Origin: Corylus avellana
Taxonomy: Eukaryota > Streptophyta > Magnoliopsida > Fagales > Betulaceae
Reading direction: 5' to 3'
Length of the DNA: 64,000 nt
Assembly: GCF_901000735.1 (NCBI RefSeq)
Contig: NC_081547.1
Span: forward strand, 12,383,156 to 12,447,155
Shown: one piece after another, positions 1 to 11,458 of the stretch
Layout: the number at the start of each line of letters is the position of its first letter
Numbering within the stretch: the stretch's first letter is position 1
Made by a program: the position numbers and the translations under genes
The notes under the pieces: model-generated
The model's database searches: none
What the model saw: only the letters and a program-made list of their open reading frames with translations
Told to the model about the DNA's origin: nothing

Positions 1-1000
1 GGTATAAAATCATGCAAGAGCGTTGTTCTTAAAGGTTGATTTTGAGCTTCCTAGAGTGTATAACTCGGTGCGATCGGATCTCTTGACACGCAACCTCCGA
101 GAATTAGACTATAGCGTCTACCTTCGTTAAGGACGCATTTCCAAGTAACGAAGATCAAATGAACAACCCTTTGATTGGAAGATTAAGCACAAAGATGATG
201 AAGAATAGAGCACAAAAAACTCTCTTTAGAAATAAAAGGCAATTTTAAAGCAAGTTGGAAAACTCACTAAAAAATACCAAACTTTGATAAAATGGAAAAT
301 CTCCCTAGTACTGTACGAGAGTTTTGAATGATGTGTAAGTACATCTAAGCCTTCTCCTCTTTTATAGAAGTGATAGGATACTTTTTCATTTAAAACCCAT
401 GATCATGTCTTAAAGAAAAACTTGAAGAAAATGTATGAAAAATTGTTGCCTTAATGTCAAATGGTCATCAACGTATCAAAATCATATTAAAGCCAAACGG
501 CCAACGACGGATGACTTAAACACAAACGGTAAAAAAAATAAGTAAAACATTTTAATCTCCAGCAGTCAACCTTTTAAAAACAATTAATGGCTAATTCAAA
601 GTTTAATGACCAAATAATTGAAAAATAATGTTTGTAACGTATATAATCTAACAGGATTGGAGCAGTATGAACATAGTTCATGTGGGTTGAAAATGTGAGG
701 GGAGTTGGTAGGAGCGAGTCTACAATTAGGAGAAACATGTTGTACAAAAAAATTATTAACTTCATCAAATAGAAAATCCATGCTTTACTCTCACTCTCAA
801 AATAATAACATACTTCCACATGAAACATTAACTATTCTTCTAAAAATAAAATAAACAAAAAAAATAGATATTATAAAATAAAAAATTAATATTAATACAT
901 AAGCATAAAACTAAACAAAAATATCAAAAACTAAAAACTTAAACTTAACAACTCACAAAAAGGACCAAAAATAAATTTTGGCAAAATTTTCAGCTACTGT
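1..1000. other. AT-rich intergenic DNA, nothing recognised
   Basis: No open frame here resembles a known protein, and I see no terminal repeats or RNA gene. It is AT-rich sequence next to a block of LTR remnants, so it may be old retrotransposon sequence, but I cannot show that. Confidence 0.5.
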
Positions 1001-1004
1001 TGGT

Positions 1005-1340
1005 CTGTTGGTGCATCCTGTTGGGCTGATGCAGTCGAGCGCAGGTTGGGAGGGATTTAGCGCAAGTGCGCTGATTCCTCAGTGACGCTGGCTACTGGGA
1101 AAAGGCACTCAAGCGCCAATTGGTAGAGATCGAGCGCCAATGTGCTGATTTGCCTGGCCTGGTGCTGTCTGCAAAGATGTGCTCGAGTGCGGTTTGGATA
1201 GGATCAAGCGCAGATGTGCTGATCCATCGAATGGTGATCCCTGTGGTGCAGTTGTGCTCAAGCCCCAAAGTGGTGCACTCGAGAGTCAATTTGCTGAACT
1301 AGATCCGGCAAAAGCTACAAAACAAGAAAAAAATAATAAT
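1005..1340. repeat. LTR-internal segment rich in GAGCGC and CTCGAG words
   Basis: This stretch is unusually GC-rich for the window and repeats words such as GAGCGC, GCTCGAG and GATCGAGC. The same word-rich block occurs inside the LTRs at 4910-5000, 6610-6750 and 8320-8370, so it is probably a fragment of a related LTR. The short open frames in it overlap on both strands and are not genes. Confidence 0.45.
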
Positions 1341-1479
1341 AATAAAAATAATATATATATATATAGGAGATGCACATAAACAAAATAAAAACGAAATTAC
1401 AAAATTGAAAAATCCTAGCTACAACGACTAGAAAGATAAAATCGATCTAGACATAAATTGTTTTAAAAAATAAATCAAT

Positions 1480-1790
1480 TCCCCGGCAACAGCGCAAAAA
1501 ACTTGTTGTGAAATTTTAATGTACTCGCAAGTGCACGAATCATTTTGCAATATTGGGATGCAAGTGCGAGGTCGAACCCAGAACGAATTGTGTTTATGAA
1601 AAAAAAATTTATCTACACCAAAAGATTTAGTTGGTTTAGATATAATTGTTTTTCATAAATACAATTCCTTGTGAGTTCGACCTTGCACTTGCATCCTTAT
1701 ATTGCAAAACGATTCGTGTACTTGGGAGCACATGAAAATTTCACAAGTTTTTGGCGCTATTGTCGAGGAATTGATTTACTTTTGAAAAGA
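1480..1790. repeat. Inverted pair of LTR 3' ends with primer-binding sites
   Basis: 1480-1610 read on the minus strand and 1645-1790 read on the plus strand are the same sequence, about 130 bp: cytosine-rich words around GTTCGACCT..CACTTGCATCC, then an AAATTTCACA(A)CAAGTTTTT tract, then TTGGCGC-TTG-CG(A/G)GGAATTGATTT. The last part looks like the end of a plant Ty3-gypsy LTR followed by its tRNA primer-binding site. The two copies lie back to back about 35 bp apart. Confidence 0.6.
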
Positions 1791-1929
1791 AAAAAAAAAT
1801 CCAAATTTGAATCCAATCTGATTTTAACTCCAATGAGAGAAATTTCGATTTAATTCGTTCCTTGATTTGTTAAAACTTAACCACATCATATAGGTCATCT
1901 ATTATAATTGGTTAAGCCCCACATTTTGT

Positions 1930-2095
1930 AAGTCTTCTCAAAGTGCGTTTTAAGCTTAAAATCAATGGTATTTCTTGTATCTTTATTAAACACCTGAAAA
2001 TACTAAAACAACACAAAATCAAACAAATAACAATGATAAGGAATTAATATATGAGAGTTAAGAGGCTTGAATGTGCAACATTCGACGCTTATTAT
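1930..2095 (-). repeat. Fragment of LTR 5' end, minus strand
   Basis: Read on the minus strand this begins TAATAAGCGTCGAATGTTGC and continues through CTTAACTCTCATATATTAATTCC, a TTTGATTTTGTG tract and TTTAATAAAGATACAAGAAA. The same order of words opens the solo LTR at 3395 and the fragment ending at 8562. It is a truncated copy of that LTR family. Confidence 0.6.
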
Positions 2096-2727
2096 GCATG
2101 TTCTTACAAATCTCATCATGTTTATTATCTTGTTTAAGCAACAAATTTTCACAAAATGTAGTGCTCATAGTATATCAAAATATGTTTTATAAGAGTTGTA
2201 AAAATCCATGTTTGGTACACAAAATACTCGTGCAATGCGGAAAAAATAACGGCTAGTATCATGTGACTTTGTACTCATCTGGGTCGTATAGATTTTATAA
2301 AAATCCCTTTGGTGGTTCCCCACTCTCCAAATCTGTGAAAAGCCTAGTATTAGTTATACGTCGAGCTAAAACAAACTCTAACCCTAAAACTTAAAAAACA
2401 AAGGTTGCTGTCTAAATGTTCGGCCAAACTAGGTGAATGTTCAGCAAAATAAGCTAGGCGAATGTTCAGGCTCATGGTTGAACGTTCAGGGCAGAAATCC
2501 CATTTTGATCAAATAGGTTCGTAACAATTTTAAACACGTTCTAAGGTTACAAGGAAGACTCCTAACATTCTCTAGCTCAAAATAACATTGACATGCAACA
2601 AGAAATACACTAGACAATAATGATACGCTAAACAATAGTGAAACGTTAAATCATGCTAAAATCAAGGTTAAGACCTAGAATGACAATATAACCTCAAAAA
2701 TTCTAACCAAACCATGAAATAAATCTA
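2096..2727. other. Retroelement-like intergenic DNA, no gene
   Basis: There is no supportable gene. Words such as AATGTTCAG and AACGTTCAGGG recur here, near 3340-3390 and near 6940-7080, suggesting that all three are parts of one older element that was later split by the LTR insertions and the MITE at 2728. Confidence 0.4.
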
Positions 2728-3141
2728 AGGAAAATTACAGTTTACCCTTCCAAAGTTGATAGCGTTTTTCAATTCAAACACCAAAGTTTCAATTTTTGCA
2801 ATCCACCCTCTCAAAGTTTAAAATTTTTGCAATTTAACCAATTGTATCCAAAACTTCATATATTGCCCATAATTTTTATCTTTTATTTTTTATAAAAAAA
2901 TTTTAAAAAAAATTCGGGGTGACCGTAACCACCCCTTTGGCCATCTGGCCATTTTTGCACTCCAAAATGTGTTTTTTTTTTTTAATTAAAAAAAAATTTG
3001 GGGCAATATGGAAATTTTGGGATAATATTGGTCAAATTGAAAAAAATTGAAACCTTGTAGGGGTGGATTGCAAAAATTGAAACCTTGGTCTTCGAATTGA
3101 AAAATGATGTCAACTTTGGAGGGGTAAACTATAATTTTCCC
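2728..3141. mobile_element. Mutator-like MITE, 414 bp, with 9-bp target duplication
   Basis: Long terminal inverted repeats start (A/G)GGAAAATTA(C/T)AGTTTACCC and remain recognisable for over 100 bp on each side, through a shared TTTCAATTTTTGCAATCCACCC stretch. The element is flanked by a perfect 9-bp direct repeat ATAAATCTA at 2719-2727 and 3142-3150. A 9-bp target duplication with long inverted repeats is typical of Mutator-type (MULE) transposons. The core contains a GACCGTAACCACCCC block like the foldback elements elsewhere in the window. No transposase is encoded. Confidence 0.8.
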
Positions 3142-3394
3142 ATAAATCTAAACAGAGTAACAACTAAGTAAAACACGAAGTAGGGCAAGAAGGTTACCTC
3201 TCTTAGAGCAAAACTGCTAAGAAAGCTCTCATACTCTCTCAAATTCACCAAACACTCAAGCAGGGTTTCTCCAGGGCTCAGAAGGTAGAATGTGGTTTAT
3301 AGGGTTGTGTGAGGGGATGCTGTTGTGACAGTCTGCAGTGCAGCAAACGTTTAGTGGTCAATGGTCGAACGTTCGGTGTACTGTGTGTACAGTG

Positions 3395-4711
3395 TAATAA
3401 GCGCCGAATGTTGCACATTCAAGCCCCTTAATTTACATATGTTAAGTCCTTAGCATTGTTATTTGTTTGATTTTGTTTGATTTTTGTGTTTTCAGGTCTT
3501 TAATAAAGATACAAGAAAATCATTGATTTTGGGCTCAAAATGCATTTAAGTTACTGTAGCAAGTACTGTAGCGGTATTGTAGCAATTTACTGTAGCACGT
3601 TACTGTAGCTATAGTGCGCTCGAGCGAACACGCGCGACAGAGGCAAAAAGGAGTCCGAAATTGATAAGAAAAGTTTTTCTAGGTCTCCCAATCCGACTGG
3701 GAGACTGAATTACGATTTTTCTAAGATTCTTAGGACTTATAGGGTTCTCCTAATCTCTATAAATAGGGCTCTAAGCATTGAGAAAAAAAGACACACCGCT
3801 TCTTAGAGCTAGAAATTAGAAAATTGTCTTTGGAGCTTAGAAGATCATGAGCGGCTAAACCCCTTCGTGGGGTGTTGATGTAACCCTATTGAAGCACAAT
3901 GGTTTGATTGTATTTAATTTCTAGATTTTCAATTTATGCATGTTGATTGTATAACTATGAGAATTGCTACATTTTGATTATGTTCTTAATTATTAAATGC
4001 AATTGTTCTTAAATTCCAAAATCAATATTTGTGAAATTCTTCTCTTGTCTTAGAAAGTATTTTACTTTTGTTGATCTCAAATCATTCTTGTTTTCCGTGA
4101 TTATGAGGATGATGGTTATACAATGGGTTTAATTGACATATGATCAATAGGATTTGATAGGCCATGCCTAGGGAAGACGGATTGTATTACACCCTAGTTT
4201 TGTGTTATTTAGGTAGACAGTCCGTGTCAACCGAAGATGGGTTACACTTATTCATTGATTGTATGTATCCTGTTAAAGAATTTGATAATTTATACTTAGG
4301 GAAGACGAGTCGTACCGCATCTTAGTGGTTAGGTGGACGATCCGTGCCAACTGAAGATAGATTATGCTTATTCTTTAATAAGGTAGTTTCTTGTTTATTT
4401 ATAACATGCATAGAATGAATTTCTTGGAGTAATTATAATTAGTCATTGTTATGCAGATAGAGGTGAAGTCAATACCTTATACTCTCTCTCTTATTTTAAA
4501 TCTCTTTTATTTTCATGCACTTTGTTTTAAAGAAAATCAAATCAATTCCCTTTTGAATTAAGTTAACTTTAATCTTTCAAATTTTGATAATAAAACCCCT
4601 TCGGTCCTTGAGGATCGACACTCTCAATATAGCCCTATCCTAGGGGATTCGTACTATTGCGAATGGTTATTTTTATAATTGATATTTTTGGTCACAAAAA
4701 TACCACAATCA
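3395..4711 (+). mobile_element. Solo LTR, about 1.3 kb, with 5-bp target duplication
   Basis: The element begins TAATAAGCGCCGAATG (TG changed to TA; another copy at 8562 minus begins TGATAAGCGCC) and ends CACAATCA. It is flanked by CAGTG at 3390-3394 and 4712-4716, a perfect 5-bp target duplication. Within it are a TATA-like CTATAAATAGGGC near 3757 and the ending GGATTCGTACTATTGCGAATGG typical of plant gypsy LTRs. There is no internal domain, so it is best explained as a solo LTR left by LTR-LTR recombination. Confidence 0.75.
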
Positions 4712-4738
4712 CAGTGTTCAGGGTTGCAGGCTAATATT

Positions 4739-5967
4739 TTCTAAAATATACATATTTTAGTCCCTTAATTTACATATGCTAATCCCTTAGTCTTGTTATT
4801 TTGTGGCGTTCTGTTTTGTTTTTGTGTTTTTTTAGGTTTTTGAAAAAAATAAAGCATTTATGGAAAAGTTTCAAGCTTAAAGGGTAAATTGGGAAAAAGC
4901 TGCAAAGAACAAGGGATCGAGCACACCACTTGGGATCGAGAGTGAGATCGATCGCAGTCATGCGCTCGAGTGCACCACCTTGGGATCGAGCTCACTCGCA
5001 TGGCCCAAATGCGGAAAGACTCTTATTCCACCTTAAATTAAGTTTTCCAAATCCTAATTGTATTAGGAGATAAACTTACGATTTTATTAGGTTTTCTAGA
5101 GCTTTTAGGGTTTTTCTAAGCCTATAAATAAGCCTCTAAGCCTCACAGAAAAATAGACAATTCCAGAGAGGAGAATTTGCAGCTACTTCGAGGAATCGTT
5201 TCCGGTTTCTTCTATTCTTTTATTTTATTTTTAGTTTTATTATGTGTAGCTAAATATTTTGTTAGGGGCTAGATTGAAGCCCTAATCGTGTCCTTTTAGG
5301 ATTTCAATACTTTCGCCTTTGTTTCAAACATATTTTGGTATATTTTAATTGAATTTGATTGAATTCCTCACATGTGTACGGTATGAATTTGTTAATTAAG
5401 TCAATTTAGATGATCGAGTCTTAGGGTTAATAAAGTGACAAAAGAACCTTATTTCAGGTTCTTGGCTTAATTAACAAGGGGAATTAGGAGTAAATATCAC
5501 GCCCTAGGCTTCATGTGTTTGTCGATTTTTATAGATTTATGTTTTCCTAAAGAATAACTTAGTAGATACCATGCTAAATCCTTTGGGAAAGAAAAGAATT
5601 AGAATAGATACCATGCCTAATTCGTTGCTTAGGAAAATCAATAGCTTAAGGAGTAGATATCATGCCCTTAGGTTGACAAGCATTAAATATACCGGTATGA
5701 TTGGAACATTGGCATATTGTTATCTTAATTATTCTGATTTGTAGTGGATGTCAAAACCCTAGCCCTTTCGTTTTGTATCTCTTTTCAATATTTCAATTCA
5801 TGACAATTCTGATATTTAATTTGGAAAATTAATTTTAAGCAAAATCAACAATCCTCGTGGGAATGATCTCGTATTTACCTGTTATACTATCGTTTTGATC
5901 TTGTGTACTTGCGAGTAAAACGTAGCAAATATTCGCCTATTAACTTAGGTGAGTATTTGTTACAACA
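4739..5967 (+). mobile_element. LTR of a Ty3-gypsy-like element (left arm of palindrome)
   Basis: The LTR begins TTCTAAAATATACATATTTT (the other arm preserves TG as TGCTAAAATATAC) and ends at TTACAACA. It contains the GATCGAGC-rich block, a TATA-like CCTATAAATAAGCC near 5123, and a series of AGATACCATGC words around 5570-5670. Directly after it lies AGTTTTTGGCGCCGTTGCC, a primer-binding site, which fixes the LTR end and its plus orientation. No gag or pol follows. Confidence 0.7.
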
Positions 5968-5973
5968 AGTTTT

Positions 5974-5986
5974 TGGCGCCGTTGCC
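5974..5986 (+). other. Retrotransposon primer-binding site
   Basis: TGGCGCCGTTGCC follows the LTR end by six bases. This is the tRNA-complementary primer site common in plant Ty3-gypsy elements of the Athila/Tat type (family knowledge). The usual continuation GGGGA is missing because sequence from the inverted LTR joins here. Confidence 0.7.
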
Positions 5987-6926
5987 TTAAGCAATGAATT
6001 AGACATGGTATCTACTCTGATTCTTTTCTTCCCCAAAAGATTTAGCATGGTATCTACTAAGTTGTTCTTTAGGAAAGTATAAATCTGTGGAAATCGACAA
6101 ATACATGAAGCCTAGGGCATGGTATCTACTCCTAGTTACTCATGTTGATTAAGTCAACAACCCGTGATGAGATTCTTTTGTTACTTTATTAAGCCCAAGA
6201 CTTGATCATCTAAATTGATTTAATTAACAAATATATACCATATGCATATGAGGAATTCAATTAAATAGAAACTAATCAATTAAAATATACCTAAATATGT
6301 TTGAAACAAAAGCGAAAGTATAGAAATCTTAAAAAGATATGATTAGGGCTTCAATTTAGCCTCTAACAAAATATTTAGCTACACATAATAAAACTAAAAA
6401 TAAAATAAAAGAAATGAAGAAATCGGAAACGGCTCCTGGAAGTAGCTCCAAATTCTCCTATTTGGAATTGTCTATTTTTCTATGAGGTTTAGTGGTCTAT
6501 TTATAGGCTTTGAAAACCCTAGAAACTTTAGAAAAACCTAATAAAACTATAGGTTTATCTCCTAATACAATCAGGATTTGGAAAACCTAATTTAAGGTGG
6601 AATAGGAGTCTTTCCGCATTTGTGCCGCGCGAGTGCACTTGAGCACATGGTTGCGATCGATCTCACTCTTTGTTGTGCTCGAGCCTTTTGCTTGCTATGC
6701 TCAAGCGCTGATGCGCTTGAGCCTAAGCGGAGTGCTCGATCCCTTGTTCTTTGCAGCTTTTTCCCAATTTGCCCTTTAAGCTTGGAACTTTTCCATAAAT
6801 GCTTTATTTTCTTCAAAAACCTAGAAAAAGACATAAAACACAAAAACGAAATAGAATGCTACAAAATAACAAGATTAAGAGATTAACATATGTAAATTAA
6901 GGGGCTAAAATATGTATATTTTAGCA
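5987..6926 (-). mobile_element. Inverted partial LTR (right arm of palindrome)
   Basis: Read on the minus strand, this is a diverged copy of 4739-5633: it begins TGCTAAAATATACATATTTT at 6926, passes through the same GGGAAAAAGCTGCAAAGAAC, CCTATAAATAGACC and AGATACCATG words, and stops inside the LTR exactly where the primer-binding site of the left arm ends. It lacks the last third of the LTR. I found no matching target duplication around the whole 4739-6926 structure. Confidence 0.7.
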
Positions 6927-7158
6927 CTTAATCACAGGCATACGTTCGGACATTACCCACTGGGTCAAAGTTGGGTCAACAATTGTTCGGTGTGGTCCCC
7001 CACAAATGTTTGGTGTACCGTTTACCCAGCGGTTTCTTGGTTTAGGTCGCAAACGTTCGATAGTCCTGCTGGCAAACTTTCGGTTAGTGCTGGAAAACTC
7101 CCAAAATCTCCCTAACAAGTTCTAGTGACCCGAGAGCCCTTGCTAATCCTTTGACTAA

Positions 7159-7508
7159 GAGCATCTTCAGCAGTTGATGGCTATTTTAGCCACTCAAAAT
7201 CAACTTTTTTAAGTTTAGCTACTACTTTTTCACAATGAACTCTAGCAGACTATCTATTTTACAATCTACTTTATTGAAGTATTGTTTTTTAATTTATTTT
7301 TTATTATAGATAGAGGAGAGAGAGGAGAGAGGAGAGAGAAGAGAAAGAAAGAATAAAAAATGTTTACAAGGTGCTACAGTGAACTTTCAAATATAAAAGT
7401 TCACTGTAGCAAATTTTAAGAAAATTGCTATTCTATAAGGTCTGTTGGAGCACCAAAATTACTAAATTTAACTTAAAAGTTAATTTAAAAGCTCCATTGG
7501 AGATGCTC
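7159..7508. mobile_element. Tourist-like (PIF/Harbinger) MITE, 350 bp
   Basis: The ends are inverted repeats GAGCATCT(T/C)CA, and the element is flanked by TAA at 7156-7158 and 7509-7511, the 3-bp TWA duplication typical of PIF/Harbinger elements. The interior is AT-rich with a GAGAGAGGAGAG tract near 7315 and no coding capacity. GAGCATCTCCA-type ends are common in plant MITEs. Confidence 0.75.
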
Positions 7509-8210
7509 TAAGCTAATCATAACTTAGTAATTACCTAGGACACTATAGAAACGATTAGCTCGGTTGACTAATATTTTCCCCAAGCCTTCTACCAAGACAC
7601 TCGAATTTTTGCATGGGAGCTGTGCTGCATCATCTCGATTGACCAAAACTAATATATGTCAATTTTGTTTCAAAATATATTAGAGCTCCTCACTCCGATG
7701 TGCACATGCGAAGTGCAAAGTGTGCCTCATAGCGCCTATTGCCCTTGCATATGTCACTTGTCCACTTGTGCAGTTAGTAGGCGGCTAGCTCTATGCTCCT
7801 ACATTTCAATTTATTGTTTAAGTGAAGCGATTTATTATAAACTAGATGACATCTTTGTATCTAATTAATGTGAGACAAACCTTTTTTCCTACAATCCAAA
7901 ATTTTGGATTCCTTCCAAAATTTTGGATTGACTTGAAATAGGAAAATCTTTCAATTAAAAGCATATAAAACTCTTAGATATAAAATAGATTTCATTATTA
8001 TTTGGGGTAATTACCGTTTCTCCCATCAACTCTTATGCATTGCCAATTTTTTTCCATGAACTGTCAACCTTACTGTCTGACCCCATCTGCCTACGATTTT
8101 CTTCCTAAAACCTCAATTCCATCAATCAAACTCATTATATTGGATGAAATATTCTCTTTTAAACGTTAAATCTCATTAAAAGATAAAAATACCCCCAAAT
8201 AAAAAATTCA

Positions 8211-8214
<4 letters not shown>

Positions 8215-8256
<42 letters not shown>
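8215..8256. repeat. (AT)n microsatellite
   Basis: About 20 uninterrupted AT units. It creates long false open frames (poly Tyr-Ile) on the minus strand. Confidence 0.95.
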
Positions 8257-8260
<4 letters not shown>

Positions 8261-8269
8261 TAGCAGCCA

Positions 8270-8562
8270 CTCCAAAGGGGGGAGGGGGTGGCCAACGAGC
8301 TTAATGGTGTGGGCACTAGATCCCTTCTGCTTGCGCGCTCGAGTATAGGTGCACTCGAGCTTAGTTGAGGTGTGCTCAATCTCAGATCTCCAAAATCCAT
8401 CGAAAGTGTGCTTTTCGCCCAATTTTCAATGGAGGAGTTCTTGCATCTTTCATTTAAAACCTTGAAACACAAAAACAAAACAAAATCAAACAAATAGCAA
8501 TACTAAGTAATTAATATATGCGAGTTTAAGGGACTTGAATGTGCAACATTTGGCGCTTATCA
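8270..8562 (-). repeat. Fragment of LTR 5' end, minus strand
   Basis: Read on the minus strand it begins TGATAAGCGCCAAATGTTGC at 8562, followed by a TTTGATTTTG tract and a CTCGAGCGC-rich block, as in the LTRs at 3395 and 4739. It is cut off at the microsatellite. It belongs to the same LTR family and preserves the TG start. Confidence 0.6.
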
Positions 8563-8764
8563 TCGTCAGCCTCCGACTACCATCCTGGCACTCAGCCTAG
8601 TGACACTGCTTCGATGTTGCAGCACCAAGCAACCCACCGCTCAACACTTGCAAAACAGCTTGGGTCCACTGCCAATCACCACACCAGACCACGCAGCAGC
8701 AACCTCACCAACATGACATCAAGCACAGCAAACCCAGCTTTTGCACAGTCTCAGCATAAGTAAC

Positions 8765-9121
8765 TAGGGGTAGGTAAATTAATCGCCTACCGACAATAAC
8801 CGAGTCGAAATTATCGTCAACCGACTTTTGTGGTTCGAAAATCGGTATAAATTTTTTATACTAACGTCGATTCAGTTCGATTAATCGGTATAAAATTATT
8901 TTTTTCGGTTAACCGAACTGAACCATTTCTGTAAAACAGCGTTGTTTTGACATTTTTTTTTTTAAAAAAATTTAATTGAAACTCAAAACGGAAGCTTGAT
9001 TATAAACTAAACGGCGTCATTTTTTATTTTATTTTTTCGAATGCTAAAAAAAAAAAAAATCCCTAACTCCTCACGGCTGCTGCCCTCTCCACTCTCCAGT
9101 GTCTTGTGGCCGTGCCTCCTG

Positions 9122-9159
<38 letters not shown>

Positions 9160-10487
9160 GCCGCGCGGCCGTCTCTCTCCGGCTGCCTCTCTCTCTCGCT
9201 CTCTCGTTGCAAGCGGCAAGCCTTGTCTCCAGTCGTGTCCGGTGGCTTAACTTCACCGTCGTCTCCCTAGCATTCTCGTTGCAAGCGGCAAACCGTCGTA
9301 TTTCTCTCTCTCGTCTCCCGTCTTTTCAGGTATAGATTTTTCGAGTTACTTCATTTTCTTCGATTTTTATTTTTTGAACTAATTGAGGGTTTAGATTTTG
9401 ATTCTTTGATTTTGAACACTTGATTCTTTGATTTGGCATTTATTTTCGAGTCTGTTTATATTATTTGGGTTTAGGAATACTTAGGAATGAAAATGATAGA
9501 TTTTTAGTTTTTTATGCAACCTTGATTTTTCCTGCAAATAAATTTTCTTCTTTTGGATAAGCATTTGCTAATTGCTGTAATTATTCTTGAAATTTGTATT
9601 GCTGTTGGGCCCTTGTTTCTCTTCTCTGTTTGTGTCAGGTTTTGGTTGTTTAGGACCTTTAGGTATGATGTATAGGCTGGGTGTATGGGGTGCATTCATT
9701 GGCCTTTTTTTTTTTTTTTTTTCAGAAGATTGATTGTTGTTTGATTAAGTTTTTTGCATCTGATATTCTTATTGTTTTCTTACTTGATATTACTTATTTG
9801 TGGTATTTTACTCTTTTATATTGATCATTATGTTTATGTTTTGATTTGTTTGATTATTGAAGGAAGAAAATTTAAGGAATTGAAGGTAATCCATGTCAGA
9901 GGTGGCTTAGTTGAGACTTTATTTATTATTCTTTGATGGATTCTAAGTTTGCCAATGTTTGGAAATTGGGATTGTCTGAATCTACCCATTTTTGTAACCA
10001 ATTTGTGAACTGCATACCAATTTAAAACCATGAGAACAGAAAGAACTTACACTCCAGGACTGAACAGAAAAAAACCAATTTAAAACCTTCGTTAAAGCTC
10101 TAGGCCTGTACAGTAAATTTGTTATTTAGCCTAAAAAACATGTTCAATAAGTTATTTTAGCCCAAAAAACAAATTTGGGTTGTCAAGATTGATCTTAGCC
10201 CAAAAACACATGTTCAATAAGTTATTTTTGTCTTTTTAGCCCCCCCCCCCCAAAAAAAATAATTGGGTTCCCAAAACAACCAATTTTTGGCCCATTTAAA
10301 AATAGCATTGGCCCAATTAAAAAGGCCCACGGTTAACCGATTAACCGACCGAAATTAACCGAAAATTTCGAAATACTTTGTTATCGAAATGCAATCGGTG
10401 AATTAACCGATTTAATCGACAATTTCAGTTAACCGACCGAAAATGACTTTTTCGAACCGAACCGAACCGAACCGATACCCACTACTA
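8765..10487. mobile_element. Degenerate non-autonomous hAT-like element
   Basis: The left end TAGGGGTAGGTAAATTAA and right end CCGATACCCACTACTA are imperfect inverted repeats of the TAGGGGTGGGCAAA type. The subterminal 200 bp on both sides are packed with GGTTAACCGA and CGGTTAATCGG words. The flanks TAAGTAAC (8757-8764) and CAGGTAAC (10488-10495) match at 6 of 8 positions, consistent with an old 8-bp hAT target duplication. The same end type occurs at 57784-58317. No transposase is readable. The interior has a CT-rich leader-like block (9041-9330) ending in a good splice donor (TTCAG/GTATAG). Confidence 0.55.
9123..9156. repeat. (CT)n microsatellite
   Basis: A run of about 17 CT units inside a CT-rich leader-like block. 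It causes spurious poly Leu-Ser and Arg-Glu open frames on both strands. Confidence 0.95.
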
Positions 10488-11458
10488 CAGGTAACCCACT
10501 CGCAACGATGGCTCATTGCACCTTATAGAAAATTAACCCAAAAAAGAACTGCTCTGATAACCCAAAAAAGAACTGCCCTGATAACAGATGGTAAGAACCG
10601 TAGTTCTTATTAGTGGAAATCATTTGAGGGGTTTGTCCTCCACAGATTGCTTATTGCAATTGATTCACATTCTTCTTCAGTGTATAGCCCTGCGGCAGTA
10701 TTAATAATCTCAACCCAGATAATAATAATGATTTTTCTTTTGATAACCGGGGTGTCCGGGGCTTCACCTCGGTTAGATTCTTGAGACACCGTGCAAAGCG
10801 CCCTTAACAGGGGTCAATAATGATAATGATAATGATAATAATACTAATTTGAGGGTTCATAGCAATTTTCCATTTAAAATGTATTCATGTAAAAACTGCT
10901 TCTTGAGCTTGTGTTTTAGGTTCTGTTGCAACCGAGTGAAGTGCTTATTTACTTTGGAAGTTCGGTAGTAAATTAAAAGTATTCAGGAGAGGGAATGCTC
11001 TGCTTTTCTTGATTACACAATACCAAGCACAGTGCCACATGGATGGGATGATGTCCATGACCACATAAAAGAAATTGATTTTTCTTTTTGTTCTTATAAT
11101 ATTTAGTTATTGGGTTCTGAGTTTCAACCATATTTTTCATTGTCTAGTTCGAGAGAAACCATTGAATTGCTTAACTAAGAAAGCAGTATTCGTGGCATTC
11201 CTATCCGTAGTTTTGATTTACAAGGCCAAAATTATAACCAAAAAGTAGTTTTGAAAGTGATGCTTGACTTAATTTGGTTGCCAAATGTGACCTTTTTTTC
11301 TTTCTTTTCATTGGGACCTTAGATGATTTATGTAATGCTTAAATCTCCATATTTGTTGACAGTGTTGCTACTAGCATGAAGTTTTTTATGTTTATTTTTA
11401 TTTATCTTACCATAGGTTTACCGTAGGAGCTCGCTGTCAACTTGTTGACAGGGTGCTT

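Noticed and set aside
8159..8493. Minus-strand frames of 87 and 105 residues
   Set aside because: They run through an AT microsatellite and LTR sequence; poly Tyr-Ile is an artefact.
9007..9335. Overlapping frames on both strands in the CT-rich block
   Set aside because: Products of a CT microsatellite without conserved content.
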